A DNA stretch of 16,053 nucleotides from Saccoglossus kowalevskii (GCF_000003605.2 NW_003116451.1:657939-673991), one strand, 5' to 3'; shown: positions 1 to 8,014, counted from the first letter of the stretch. Notes: generated from the letters alone by a model not told the origin. Translations and numbers: made by a program.

Positions 1-984
1 CTTGAATTATTCATTATCTGATACTCTTTATGAGCTCTATGATATCAGTGGTTAATTTGTTTGGCCATTTTTAGTGTATATTTATAATAATGCAGCAAAT
101 CTACAGTGTTTTATTAACCAAAACTGTTTTTCGCGTTTTTCTCGAATTGAAGTGTCCGATTGAGTACGACTCATTGGGACCGCCGCCAAATCAAGTGCGT
201 TCGGACGAGGACATTCAAACTCGCAGTTTGATGTCACGTGATAATTATGTAAACAATGACTGTCCAGTTTGTGCAAACTTGTACCTCTATACTTAGTCTT
301 TTGAAACATATAAGCTAAATTACTCTTTTGAACAAGACAACAGAGAATGATTTATTCGAAAACGTCACAAAACCCTTCCTGCTACCTTAAAATTATAAAA
401 GTGATAAACCAAACGGTTTTACAACAGTTCCCTGGGATGCGATCAATGTTGAACTGGAATATTTCAGTATTAAAGACTGCTCAAAATATAAAAAGGCGAA
501 ATTAAATGCCAGTGAAAATAATTGGTTTACATCACTCGTGGAACGTAGCAGTCCATTGTTGATCGCCATTTTGAGGTGTAAGCATGTGTTACTAGTTTAG
601 ACGCAGAGGGCGCCATGCGTAGGCTTTTTTTCAAAGCTTTGGGAAATGTATAATTTGCGTTTCGGTTATCATATAGTAATTGTTCTGAAAATCGACCCTA
701 GAGGGCAGACACCATCTGCTGGTTACGGGTATGTTATTGTAAGCAACCAACAGCATGGATGACCATCTGTCATTGAACTCGTTTAATAAGACTGTCAGAT
801 TTCAATTAATATGTAATTCTAAGGATGCAGTTTTTGGAAAAATATCTACAACTACAGATTGTGTTTAAATCGCTGGGAAACGTCTCCTAGCTGTACCCCT
901 CATCAGCATAATGTTGAATCAAGTGACTAAAAGGCGTTCCACGCATGCTCAGAAGTAATAGACACGTGATTTTTTTTTTTTCAG
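1..984. other. Unassigned flank with no supported gene
   Basis: No frame here has splice sites and protein-like content together that I would call a gene. A short open frame on + (90-296) and one on - (82-309) overlap over a locally CpG-bearing stretch, but neither resembles a known family. Two CTCF-like strings occur: AGAGGGCGCC at 605-614 and AGAGGGCAG at 700-708. A pyrimidine-rich acceptor-like tract (T run then cag) ends at 984. Confidence 0.5.
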
Positions 985-1130
985 AATTATTTGGGTTATG
1001 TGTGGTACCAGGTACCCAGTACTTGGTCAAGCCGAGTCAGGGTCTTGGTCTCCGTATGATGTTAATATCACGTGTCAAAAATACGGTCGACCATTGGTCT
1101 TCAAGTTGCTCCAGAAACAATGCTCCATTA
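985..1130 (+). other. Possible orphan exon, unidentified
   Basis: A long T tract followed by cag ends at 984 and makes a textbook 3' splice acceptor. The frame that opens after it (codons from 986) stays open through 1130 and has mixed, protein-like composition, including the stretch SWSPYDVNITCQKYGRPLVF. No family is recognised. The frame then runs into a transposon copy at 1131, so any original exon is interrupted or its donor is lost. It may be a decayed gene fragment or a chance open frame. Confidence 0.2.
1126..1130. repeat. Target site duplication CATTA, left
   Basis: CATTA lies directly outside the left terminal repeat of the 1131-1372 element and is repeated exactly at 1373-1377 outside the right terminal repeat. 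A 5-bp match at precisely these two positions is good support for the element borders. Confidence 0.7.
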
Positions 1131-1372
1131 CAGAGGCGGTGGCACGAAATTTTACATGGAGAGTAGAGATCTGCTCACCAACCTCGCGCCAAAGGCGAGA
1201 CCTTACTAGTAGGGGGTCTGGGTATGCTCTCCCTGAAAAGTTTGAAATCTAGGCCCTCTGAAACGCTATTTCCTGCATTTTGAGGGGCAATTTTGGTGAC
1301 ACAAAGGGGTTAAGCTTAATGTTGGAGGGGCGACGCCCCCAACATTGCCCCCCCCCTGTGCCACCGCCACTG
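1131..1372 (+). mobile_element. MITE-like non-autonomous DNA transposon, copy 1
   Basis: The element has terminal inverted repeats: the left end CAGAGGCGGTGGCAC (1131-1145) matches the reverse complement of the right end, GTGCCACCGCCACTG (1358-1372), at 14 of 15 positions. It is flanked on both sides by CATTA (1126-1130 and 1373-1377), a 5-bp target site duplication. The interior has no credible coding frame and contains a C run near 1348-1356. A related copy in the same orientation lies at 11921-12185. CAG..CTG termini are seen in hAT-like elements, but those usually make 8-bp duplications, so the superfamily is left open. Confidence 0.8.
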
Positions 1373-1377
1373 CATTA
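1373..1377. repeat. Target site duplication CATTA, right
   Basis: Right-hand partner of the CATTA at 1126-1130, directly after the CTG that closes the right terminal inverted repeat. Confidence 0.7.
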
Positions 1378-2163
1378 TAACGTGCGGTGACCAGAGGTCC
1401 GCCTGATAGAAGTGATGACATCGACTTGACTGGATTTGCTAAACGTGTTTTTCTGTTTATTTGGAGAACCACATCTTCAGAACTTTGTTCATTTTCATGG
1501 TGAGTTATTTTATTTTTTCAACCATTTTGTTTGACAGTGTTTTGTAAGATTGCACTGTAGTGTTTTTTATGATGCGCCATCTGTCAGTTTGTCATAAACG
1601 CAAGAAATCGTGTCAACAACGCCAACTACGTCAACAATGGGTACACTTTCGTTTTAATGATGTACGTGTTCATACATTCCTTATTTCCCGTGATGTAGTT
1701 TGACATTGTTCATAGTGTCCGCGTTTCACTGATAATATGAAGTTATTACGAGAATACCTGCGCGTCGGTCGATACTGCCGCTTTATTCATTTTATTCTAA
1801 CACCATGTGAATTTATGTGACAGTATCTTGCAGATGAAAAACAAGAAAGGGTGATTATTGGCAGAATGATCCTGACATGTTGGATGAACTCCCGAAGACA
1901 AGAACCCAAGCAACTTAAATTGGACTCAAGAACATTATGATGTACGACAGCTGTAAAAATAAAAATCTGAAATCAAATCATGTAGAACTGAATACAATGT
2001 TGAATCTTATCCAAGAACTTTACGCACCGTGACTCAGATGACTCATTTATTTTGAGTAGGAACATTTTTTTTGAGCAATAAAATATAGTTTTCAATTAAA
2101 TACTTATACAGCACCATTCTTCAGTACATATAATAAAACAATCCTCAACAAAGTGATTTTTAA
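1378..2163. other. Unassigned stretch, no gene seen
   Basis: All frames are short and I see no paired splice sites or protein similarity. An AATAAA lies at 2078-2083, but no coding region upstream of it would use it. The string gcgccatctg near 1575 resembles a short CTCF-like core and is not interpreted further. Confidence 0.5.
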
Positions 2164-2270
2164 ACATGTGTGGTAGGTGAAGACTGCCGTACAGGTACCG
2201 TACATGTCGCTGGAGGTGGGAAGTGCCAGCAAGGTACCATATATGTTGGTCGAGGTGGCAAGTACTGTAA
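2164..2270 (+). repeat. Degenerate tandem repeat, period about 38-39 bp
   Basis: Two adjacent units start with GGTACC: 2194-2232 (39 bp) and 2233-2270 (38 bp). They share the layout GGTACC..TATGT..GAGGTGG.AAGT. A partial, more diverged unit precedes them at 2164-2193. Read on the + strand the two units give similar 13-residue peptides beginning VPYMSLEV and VPYMLVEV, but the surrounding open frame (2177-2365) has no recognisable protein, so this is treated as a non-coding minisatellite-like repeat. Confidence 0.6.
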
Positions 2271-2952
2271 ATGTCACATTCAACAAAAATAGGCGAGACA
2301 GTTTCTCATCTCAAATATATTCATTGTTTGGGTTTCATTTGTTGCTAATGGTAACAACATTATAAATATCCAAATATACTATTGAATGAATCTAAGGAAC
2401 ATGTCCATATGTTACCAGGTTAAACCACTTGCACTATTTCTTTTTTATGAAAAAAGTTTCAGTGTGAAAACGAAGGTAGCAGATTCCCGTCTGAAGTATT
2501 ATCTTGTTGAGGTTTCTTTTTGTGCTGTAGACAACCAAACCATATAAATATACACATCAAGGTCCAACAAATTATTTGTAATTTACTATATTTGGATTGT
2601 CGCCAAGGGAACCGAACCGAACCTAATTTAAATACATGTTGTTTCAATGACTCTCTGAAAGACCATTCACCCTGTTACAATAGGTCACGCAGTTTAGTGG
2701 CCACGCATTGATGACGTACGAGTAAAACGCATTTCGTTCGAGATCGGTTCGGTTAGTTTGTCAAATCAATCATCATTTAGAGTTTAGCAATGCCCTTCAA
2801 AACAGCAGAGACGACATTTTCACTGGAGGGCGTAACATATTGGGAAGGCGGAAACACTGCATTTGCACCACGCAGATAAGCAAATATATACATTAGGTGA
2901 AAACTCGTTAAAATAAACATTATGATAATTGTGTACTCTGTTCATTCCATAG
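2271..2952 (+). promoter_or_regulatory. Upstream region of the synaptotagmin gene, possible 5' UTR exon
   Basis: This is the 5' flank of the synaptotagmin gene. A CRE-like TGACGTAC lies near 2712-2719. Inverted copies of an AACCG/CGGTT motif occur near 2611-2625 and 2744-2755. A 29-codon open frame (2790-2879) would be an upstream ORF if transcribed. A candidate donor AG|GTGAAA at 2897 and a pyrimidine-bearing acceptor ending in AG at 2952 would define a 56-nt intron just before the coding exon. The transcription start cannot be placed from sequence. Confidence 0.3.
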
Positions 2953-2976
2953 GTTGCAAATGTCTCATTACAAGTT

Positions 2977-3780
2977 ATGAAAATGGTGAATGACACTGAT
3001 TCTTTGGAGGCGCGACCAGCTGTAACTGGGGACATACCGACGCCTATAATATTAGGTACCGTTTCCGCGATTATCTTCATTGTACTGTTGTTAATATTTA
3101 TATACTACATACTAAAACTTAAAAAGAAACAAAAATCGTATACATTCGCGATGACACCAAAACCCCGGATAACGTCGGCGATCATCAAAATGGACAATCC
3201 GCCGATGCCATTTCTGGTGCCTTCGCTGTCCAATCCAGAATTCGCCATCACGAAGGAGTACCACAACAAGAGATACAAGCGGCGTTTCAGTATTGAACCA
3301 ATCAGAATGCAGCTGCCTTTAGATGAACTCAAACTGCAAGACTATCAACAACGCAAAGGCAAAGAAAATGTATCGCCTTCAAAGTACGGATTGGGAAAGA
3401 TTTGCTTTTCTGTGTTCTTCGTCAAGCAATGCGAACAGTTGACTGTTACATTACTCGAAGCAGTACATCTGCCGGCTCAGAACATGCGCGGATCTGCTGA
3501 CCCGTATGTGAAGATCGTACTCTTACCCGACAAACGCCGCAAACAATTCACGAAAGTACATCGCAAAACTCTCAATCCCCGCTTCGACGAAACGTTCAAG
3601 TTCAACTTGCCACCAGAAGGGCTCAAGAGTCGGACTTTACAAATGGTGGTATACGACTTCGATCGGTTTTCTCGCCCTGCTGTGGTCGGGCACGTCGCAT
3701 TTCCTCTGAAACAGGTAGACTTCAAAGCGCCTGACAACGGCAAACAGTTCATTTGGAAGAATATCACGAACATTATTCCG
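2977..3780 (+). CDS. Synaptotagmin-like protein, coding exon 1 (TM, linker, C2A)
   Basis: First of three coding exons (with 5301-5424 and 6146-6468) of a 416-residue synaptotagmin, a vesicle or plasma-membrane protein whose C2 domains bind lipid and SNARE proteins in exocytosis. This exon gives residues 1-268. Residues 24-46 form one transmembrane helix, followed by a basic stop-transfer stretch (KLKKKQK). C2A spans about 139-262, with conserved SADPYVKI, LLPDKRRKQFTKVHRKTLNP and VYDFDRFS. Compared with the five Syt1 calcium-binding aspartates, D175, D227 and D229 are kept, but the first is Asn (N169) and the last is Ala (A235). The exon ends at the donor ccg|gtaata in phase 0, which joins exactly to the phase-0 exon at 5301. 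ATG 2977 was taken as start because an in-frame stop lies at 2950-2952; M3 (2983) has the better context (aaaATGG). The gene may begin in an upstream non-coding exon. Confidence 0.87.
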
Positions 3781-4298
3781 GTAATAAAATCTATTTCAAT
3801 TACTAAAAAGGTGCCCTACTTCAGATGCGATTAATAAATACTAGTAGTAGTGCATTTAACGTACGTGTTATACAAGTCGATGATAGAGATAACAAAGTGT
3901 GGCGACAGGAGTGATCTAATCGTGATATCCTCCATACTGATTTGGATCTAAATTCAGTTTTGATTCGGGCCTGTGACTCGCAAGGCATTAGTAAAGTTCA
4001 CATTGCAAAGGAACTCGTGTTTGGGGGGAGGGGATTTATTAAAATATTTTAACTTGATAAACGCATGTTTTGTACTTGTCTTCGATCTTAAATTCTGGGG
4101 GTATGACAACACATACGTAGAACAGTGCAAGAATTGCAATCCCTAAATTTACAGACTGGTCGTGATGTCACTCCTGTCGTCATATTGAGAGACAACACGT
4201 AGTAAGCCAAATATGAACAGACGTCAAACCTTTTGAAGGGCACCTTTTACCAAGAATATCTCTATATATATTAATATATATATACACATTTACGCATG

Positions 4299-4304
<6 letters not shown>

Positions 4305-4340
<36 letters not shown>
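4305..4340. repeat. (TG)18 microsatellite
   Basis: Thirty-six uninterrupted bases of alternating T and G, preceded by an AT-rich alternating tract from about 4262. It lies within synaptotagmin intron 1. Alternating TG/CA tracts are length-polymorphic in animals. Confidence 0.97.
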
Positions 4341-4343
<3 letters not shown>

Positions 4344-4490
4344 CTTAAATGGTCAAGATGCAATATGGACGATAAAATGTAAATTTTAGCATTGTTTGAT
4401 ACTGTATTGACAAATATGTTGGACTGCGATTTAATATGAACTGAAAACACTTGTAGCATACGTTTGTTTGAAGCAATAACATTTTCTAAT

Positions 4491-4551
4491 ACGCATGTGC
4501 AGTGGTTGTGCATGTGCAGTGATTGTTTTGGTACGTACTGCACATGCGCAT
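4491..4551. repeat. Clustered GCATGTGCAGT direct and inverted repeats
   Basis: The string CGCATGTGCAGT at 4492-4503 is followed by a near-copy TGCATGTGCAGT at 4509-4520. Both match the reverse complement of ACTGCACATGCGCA at 4537-4550. The right arm contains TGCACATGCGCA, close to the palindromic NRF1 site. This could be a regulatory cluster in intron 1, a hairpin, or the remains of a small repeat. Confidence 0.55.
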
Positions 4552-5224
4552 ACGGTGGCTTTTATTTTTCATCTAACCAATGCGGATGTCCTGTAGAAGA
4601 AGCATGTTTGGTTTATGATAATCTTGATCCGATTTAGTCCACAATATAAAGTATCGAACACAAATATGGCGATATGGCATATTTAAAGCACAATCTCCGA
4701 CCTGTGATATTATTTTTGTAAAATTAAAACACTTTTAGTTTGATCGTACTTACATACGATTGCCATTGATTTTTTACTTGACACTAAACTGACATTTATA
4801 GCTTAAAATATTCTTCGAAATTTGCGTTTTTTCAACTCAAAATAATGTGTTATTCACTATGAAAACAACCTCTCATAAGTGTTCATTGGGTTCTGTTACA
4901 GACTGTAGCTCTGTGTACAATTTCCAGGGACTGCAACTTAGAAACTGCTATGTTACTGCTTTTTTCCCTCTTGAACGCCATACTTTTCCACGCCAAAATA
5001 TTTTGTATACATATATATATATATTGGTGAAACAATTTCGAAAAATCGGAGTTTCAAACTCGTAAAAACTAGTGAACATCTTCGGTGTAATTTAAAGAAT
5101 AAGTATTCGAAAATGGCCGCCGTTGAGATCACGTTGAAGGCGGGAGCCACGAGACTTCAATTGCCCCCTCCTTGAATAGTTTCATTTCTTTAAGCCGTAC
5201 TATCCGATATATTTTGTTTATAGC

Positions 5225-5275
5225 ATCACAGTCCTTCAACACTATTGAGAGACTGGAGTGTTGAGGGACTGTGAT
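5225..5275 (+). repeat. 19-bp stem hairpin next to the exon 2 acceptor
   Basis: Left arm ATCACAGTCCTTCAACACT (5225-5243) pairs with right arm AGTGTTGAGGGACTGTGAT (5257-5275) around a 13-nt loop (5244-5256). The single DNA mismatch, T5235 opposite G5265, becomes a U-G wobble in the sense transcript, so all 19 positions can pair as RNA. The stem ends 25 nt before the exon 2 boundary, where the branch point and polypyrimidine tract should be. It may act on splicing, be a short intronic hairpin RNA, or be a relic of a palindromic repeat. Confidence 0.8.
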
Positions 5276-5300
5276 ATATTGTATATGGACCGTTTTTCAG

Positions 5301-5424
5301 AATGAGCTGAAGCGAGGAGAATTGCTAGTGTCGTTGACGTATCTACCTAATGCTAAGCGGCTAAACGTCGTCGTACTCAAAGCCAAAGAGGTGCACAATT
5401 CCAACAGTGCAAAAATAACAGCTA
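5301..5424 (+). CDS. Synaptotagmin-like protein, coding exon 2 (start of C2B)
   Basis: Exon of 124 nt bounded by tttttcag at 5300 and the perfect donor gtaagt at 5425. It encodes residues 269-309 plus the first base of codon 310. The peptide contains RGELLVSLTYLPNAKRLNVV and VLKAKEV, which is the canonical opening of a synaptotagmin C2B domain (first beta strands) and links smoothly to the C2A end in exon 1. The region corresponding to calcium loop 1 reads HNSNSAKITAN and lacks the usual aspartates. This exon is too short to be noticed as a free open frame; phase and similarity on both sides support it. Confidence 0.88.
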
Positions 5425-6145
5425 GTAAGTAACAATTCAAGTAACATTGGGTTCACCCAATTGACGTGCATTTGGCTCCCAGCATGGATGTGTGATAACT
5501 TTGAAGCTGCCGTCTTTATCTTTTCAGCAATGCGCGCCCCTAGCGACAAAGCACCGTTAACTATAACGTGGCGTGTGAATCTAGGGGTCTTCTCCCATAG
5601 AAAAGCTAAACGGGTATGTGCCGCCCAACTGCAGTATACTATCACACCAGTTATTACTGAGAAGTGGGTATCAATGTTGACACGTGTATGGTCGAGAAGT
5701 GGGTTAGATTTTGTTTTATTGAATGTACGAGGTTCGTTAAGTCTTGAAAAAGTCTTGGGGGACGCCTGAAAACATTTATTCTGGAGCCGTCTCATCTCTT
5801 GTTTTCCCAAGAGATAGCAGTGATAGTGTCGTACTTATTTTGAACTCTGACGTGCGTTTTGCAGTACTGAAATCAGGCAATCTTCACTTGTTGGTCTAGA
5901 AGTGGGCATGTAATTAATAAACACAGTGGTCTGAAAGTTGGTGGGGTAAAATTGGGCCACACACCCCACCCAAGTATTTAAGAAAAAACACTTGTTGACA
6001 GGCAATTACAAATTCTAAACAGTAGCGACGACATGAACTATATCACACTCCGTCGCTGGGGCGCTATTATTGCTCAAAGCTATGATTATGCCGAACAATG
6101 AACCCGATGCGATGCGATTCTTTTGTATATTTTCTTCATTTTCAG
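5425..6145 (+). other. Synaptotagmin intron 2
   Basis: A GT-AG intron (gtaagt at 5425, cttcattttcag ending at 6145) in phase 1, splitting codon 310 within C2B loop 1. Two overlapping open frames cross it (5461-5769 on +, 5361-5810 on -), but neither has recognisable protein content and the minus frame also overlaps exon 2 in antisense, so they are not annotated as genes. Confidence 0.82.
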
Positions 6146-6468
6146 ATGAATATTTGATTGTCGAAGTAAACATGGTGATGTCTGGTCGAGTTGTTAAATC
6201 AAAGCGTACCTCCCGTGTAAAGGGCACATCAAATCCAGAGTTTGACGAAGCCTTCTCCATGTTCCTAGCCAGAAAAGACACTGATAAAACTTGTATTGTA
6301 ATTACCATGATGCACCAACGCGGGACCGGGTTATTCAAGTGTTCAAAACCTATTGGTCGTACTGTCATTGGCCCGTTCATGTACTCCACGGACAATGGGT
6401 TGTTGCATTGGGACGCTGCCATGCAAGCACAAAGAAGCAGTGTGGCCCAATGGCATACCCTTGTGTGA
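6146..6468 (+). CDS. Synaptotagmin-like protein, last coding exon (C2B, WHTL end)
   Basis: The last coding exon supplies the end of codon 310 through residue 416 and the TGA at 6466-6468. It contains the C2B polybasic strand (KSKRTSRVKG, 327-336), the conserved TSNPEFDEAFSM (337-348), the IGRTVIGP strand (379-386), the HW pair (397-398), and a C-terminal WHTL (412-415). The WHxL motif is typical of synaptotagmin C2B and is linked to vesicle docking. The usual SDPYV is replaced by ANEYL, and loop 3 (MMHQRGTGLFKCSKPIG) has no aspartate, so calcium binding by C2B is not expected. The YLP and IGP features recall the calcium-independent Syt12 type, but the subgroup is not settled. A polyadenylation signal follows 52 nt after the stop. 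Confidence 0.88.
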
Positions 6469-6519
6469 ATAGCGCCATCATGCGTTGTATGCGTATAGCG
6501 ACCATATACCTCGAGTAGC

Positions 6520-6525
6520 AATAAA
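6520..6525 (+). promoter_or_regulatory. Polyadenylation signal AATAAA (proximal)
   Basis: First AATAAA after the synaptotagmin stop codon (6468). It would give a very short 3' UTR. Confidence 0.6.
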
Positions 6526-6779
6526 ATCTGAGCATATGCTAAGCTAAGCTACAGTAATACCACTATTTCGACCTGTATTATGGCAATATTACTAGTATTT
6601 GTCCAGCTTTCCGTGTTGTGTCACTGATGTAAATTACCATCGATGCATGTCGTGTACTGGCAAATCTTGCCCGCCATCATGACAGCTTCGTTTAATTGTC
6701 TCACCGAATACTTCAATCCGTGTATATGATGGATACATTTCATTTCACAGCATTCGCAATATTCCTGACTATTTCTGTA

Positions 6780-6785
6780 AATAAA
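6780..6785 (+). promoter_or_regulatory. Polyadenylation signal AATAAA (distal)
   Basis: A second AATAAA about 310 nt past the stop, followed by T/GT-rich sequence (ttcatgtgttttactg) typical of a downstream element. It may be an alternative 3' end for the synaptotagmin transcript. A third AATAAA lies at 6924-6929. Confidence 0.45.
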
Positions 6786-7190
6786 ATGTTCATGTGTTTT
6801 ACTGTATTAATTTACTATTTGTTGAATTTACTAATATATTCGTTTCAAAGTTATATTTTTCTAAAATAATATATAATCTGTACATTATTGTTTATATATT
6901 TTGTGACTTTGTGTACTTTGTACAATAAATTATAAATATTTTTTGTAATATCACGCCTGATTCTATAGATTTTGAGCGATTGGTTGTGTGCATGTAGGTC
7001 TCTGTATCGTACATTGAACGTGTCACTGGTTGCATCATGAACAAAGTTCGAAATCGAAGGAAGCTATACGTTTTTGATTGATTGAACTTAATATGTACTC
7101 GGAAATTCCACACAATCAAGTACCAGTCAATGCGAAGCTACTTACTCGGCCCTAACATTGTTTCTGTCTTGTGCGTTTTGCCTCAATGCG
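6786..7190. other. Intergenic flank after the synaptotagmin gene
   Basis: AT-rich sequence between the distal polyadenylation signal and a CpG-bearing segment. A minus-strand open frame at 6892-7119 has low-complexity composition and no recognisable domain. No gene is supported. Confidence 0.5.
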
Positions 7191-7204
7191 GTAGGCGGTC
7201 GTGG

Positions 7205-7300
7205 TCGGCGATTGGCTGGTTCCCGCCTCAAGTGTCATGGCGTACCAAGACACGAGGCCGGTAAGTAGTAACGGTTCCCGCATTCTGATTGGTCCGTCCA
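7205..7300 (+). promoter_or_regulatory. Promoter-like segment with paired CCAAT and E2F-type sites
   Basis: Two modules are visible: ATTGG (7211-7215) with TTCCCGCC (7220-7227), and TTCCCGCA (7275-7282) with ATTGG (7288-7292). ATTGG is an inverted CCAAT box (NF-Y type) and TTCCCGCC matches E2F-type sites, a pairing known from cell-cycle promoters. The surrounding sequence is much richer in CpG than the AT-rich flanks. Binding is inferred from motif identity only, and the direction of transcription is not certain. Confidence 0.4.
7237..7260 (+). CDS. Possible first coding exon, hypothetical gene
   Basis: ATG at 7237 sits in good context (gtcATGG) and opens MAYQDTRP, which ends exactly at a consensus donor (ccg|gtaagt, 7261) in phase 0. 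It lies inside the CCAAT/E2F-like promoter segment, which is the expected place for a first exon. An acceptor gcgcag at 7370 leads in the same phase into an open frame to 7595. The protein is not recognised. This rests on signals only and could be coincidental. Confidence 0.3.
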
Positions 7301-7370
7301 CGTTTTCGTTGCTTGTTCTATTTCCCTTGGTTACCTGACGTCTGCACATACGCTCGTGGCCCTAGCGCAG

Positions 7371-7595
7371 GGGTTTACTCTCGAAGGTTGGGCGAACATG
7401 CGACTGTTTTTCTGTTATAAATTTGCACAGAAACTGCGAGGCCAGAAACATCTCAAATATGCAAAACTGAGCAGGCAGAATGTATGGGCATGGTGTAATG
7501 AAGACTTAAATTTTTACAGAAAACTGTTATTAGAATGTTTTCAATTTACGTCACGTGACTTTGGGCTGGAATCCCGGCCCAGTGAAACAATATAA
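7371..7595 (+). CDS. Possible second exon of the hypothetical gene
   Basis: An open frame of 74 codons after the acceptor-like gcgcag at 7370 is in phase with the candidate first exon at 7237-7260 (110-nt intron). It is basic and aromatic-rich (for example QKHLKYAKLSRQNVWAW) and ends at TAA 7593-7595, where the 3' end of the minus-strand LINE begins. The polypyrimidine tract before the acceptor is weak. No family is recognised. If the gene is real, the LINE may have truncated it; otherwise this is a chance open frame. Confidence 0.22.
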   Translation, partial: GFTLEGWANMRLFFCYKFAQKLRGQKHLKYAKLSRQNVWAWCNEDLNFYRKLLLECFQFTSRDFGLESRPSETI

Positions 7596-8014
7596 TAATT
7601 TTATTAAACACTAAAATCTACTACAGAAAGTAATTTTATGGCTGTAAAGCAAAAACAGAAATAATACTTCACACAACTAATATCACAAATAGCACATTAA
7701 ATACAATTATAGAACGAGGAAAAAACAAGCTAATGTTATTGTTTAGGACAAAGCAAAACTGAAGTACAGTTCACTCCACCGAAATCACGAATAAAACATT
7801 GAATAAATGTAACTAAGAATGGAAGAAATAAAACCATGAAAAATAGTATAACAATAAAACTACTAAGCTACTAAATATGCCATTGCAATAAAACTCCCTG
7901 CAGACCAATTTGATAGTTGCTATGTTCCATCTCTTAAGTTAATACTTGTATGTATGAGTTGTGCAGTTTCTATTCCTGCAAAGCTTGTCATAATTAATCG
8001 AAATTGTTCTTCAT

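Larger units (their letters stand above)
3781..5300 (+). other. Synaptotagmin intron 1
   Basis: This GT-AG intron (gtaata at 3781, cgtttttcag ending at 5300) interrupts the gene in phase 0, between the end of C2A and the start of C2B. It carries a (TG)18 microsatellite, short (TA)n runs, an NRF1-like inverted-repeat cluster at 4491-4551, a 12-bp inverted repeat pair at 3903/4168, and a strong hairpin at 5225-5275 beside the acceptor. Open frames inside it (for example 4847-5065) have no protein similarity. Confidence 0.82.

Noticed and set aside
82-309. Overlapping open frames on both strands (90-296 + and 82-309 -)
   Set aside because: Neither has a recognisable domain or a clear splice-site pair; the length is within chance for a CpG-bearing patch.
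3477-3773. Minus-strand open frame of 98 codons
   Set aside because: Antisense shadow of the C2A coding exon.
3781-3834. Continuation of the first Syt open frame to its stop
   Set aside because: The C2A homology ends at 3780, where a donor joins in phase to exon 2; the tail reads intron.
4271-4543. Minus-strand open frame with His-Thr repeats
   Set aside because: Produced by reading the (TG)18 microsatellite in reverse; low complexity.
5361-5810. 149-codon minus-strand open frame
   Set aside because: It lies antisense to Syt exon 2 and intron 2 and mirrors the + frame 5461-5769; no protein similarity.
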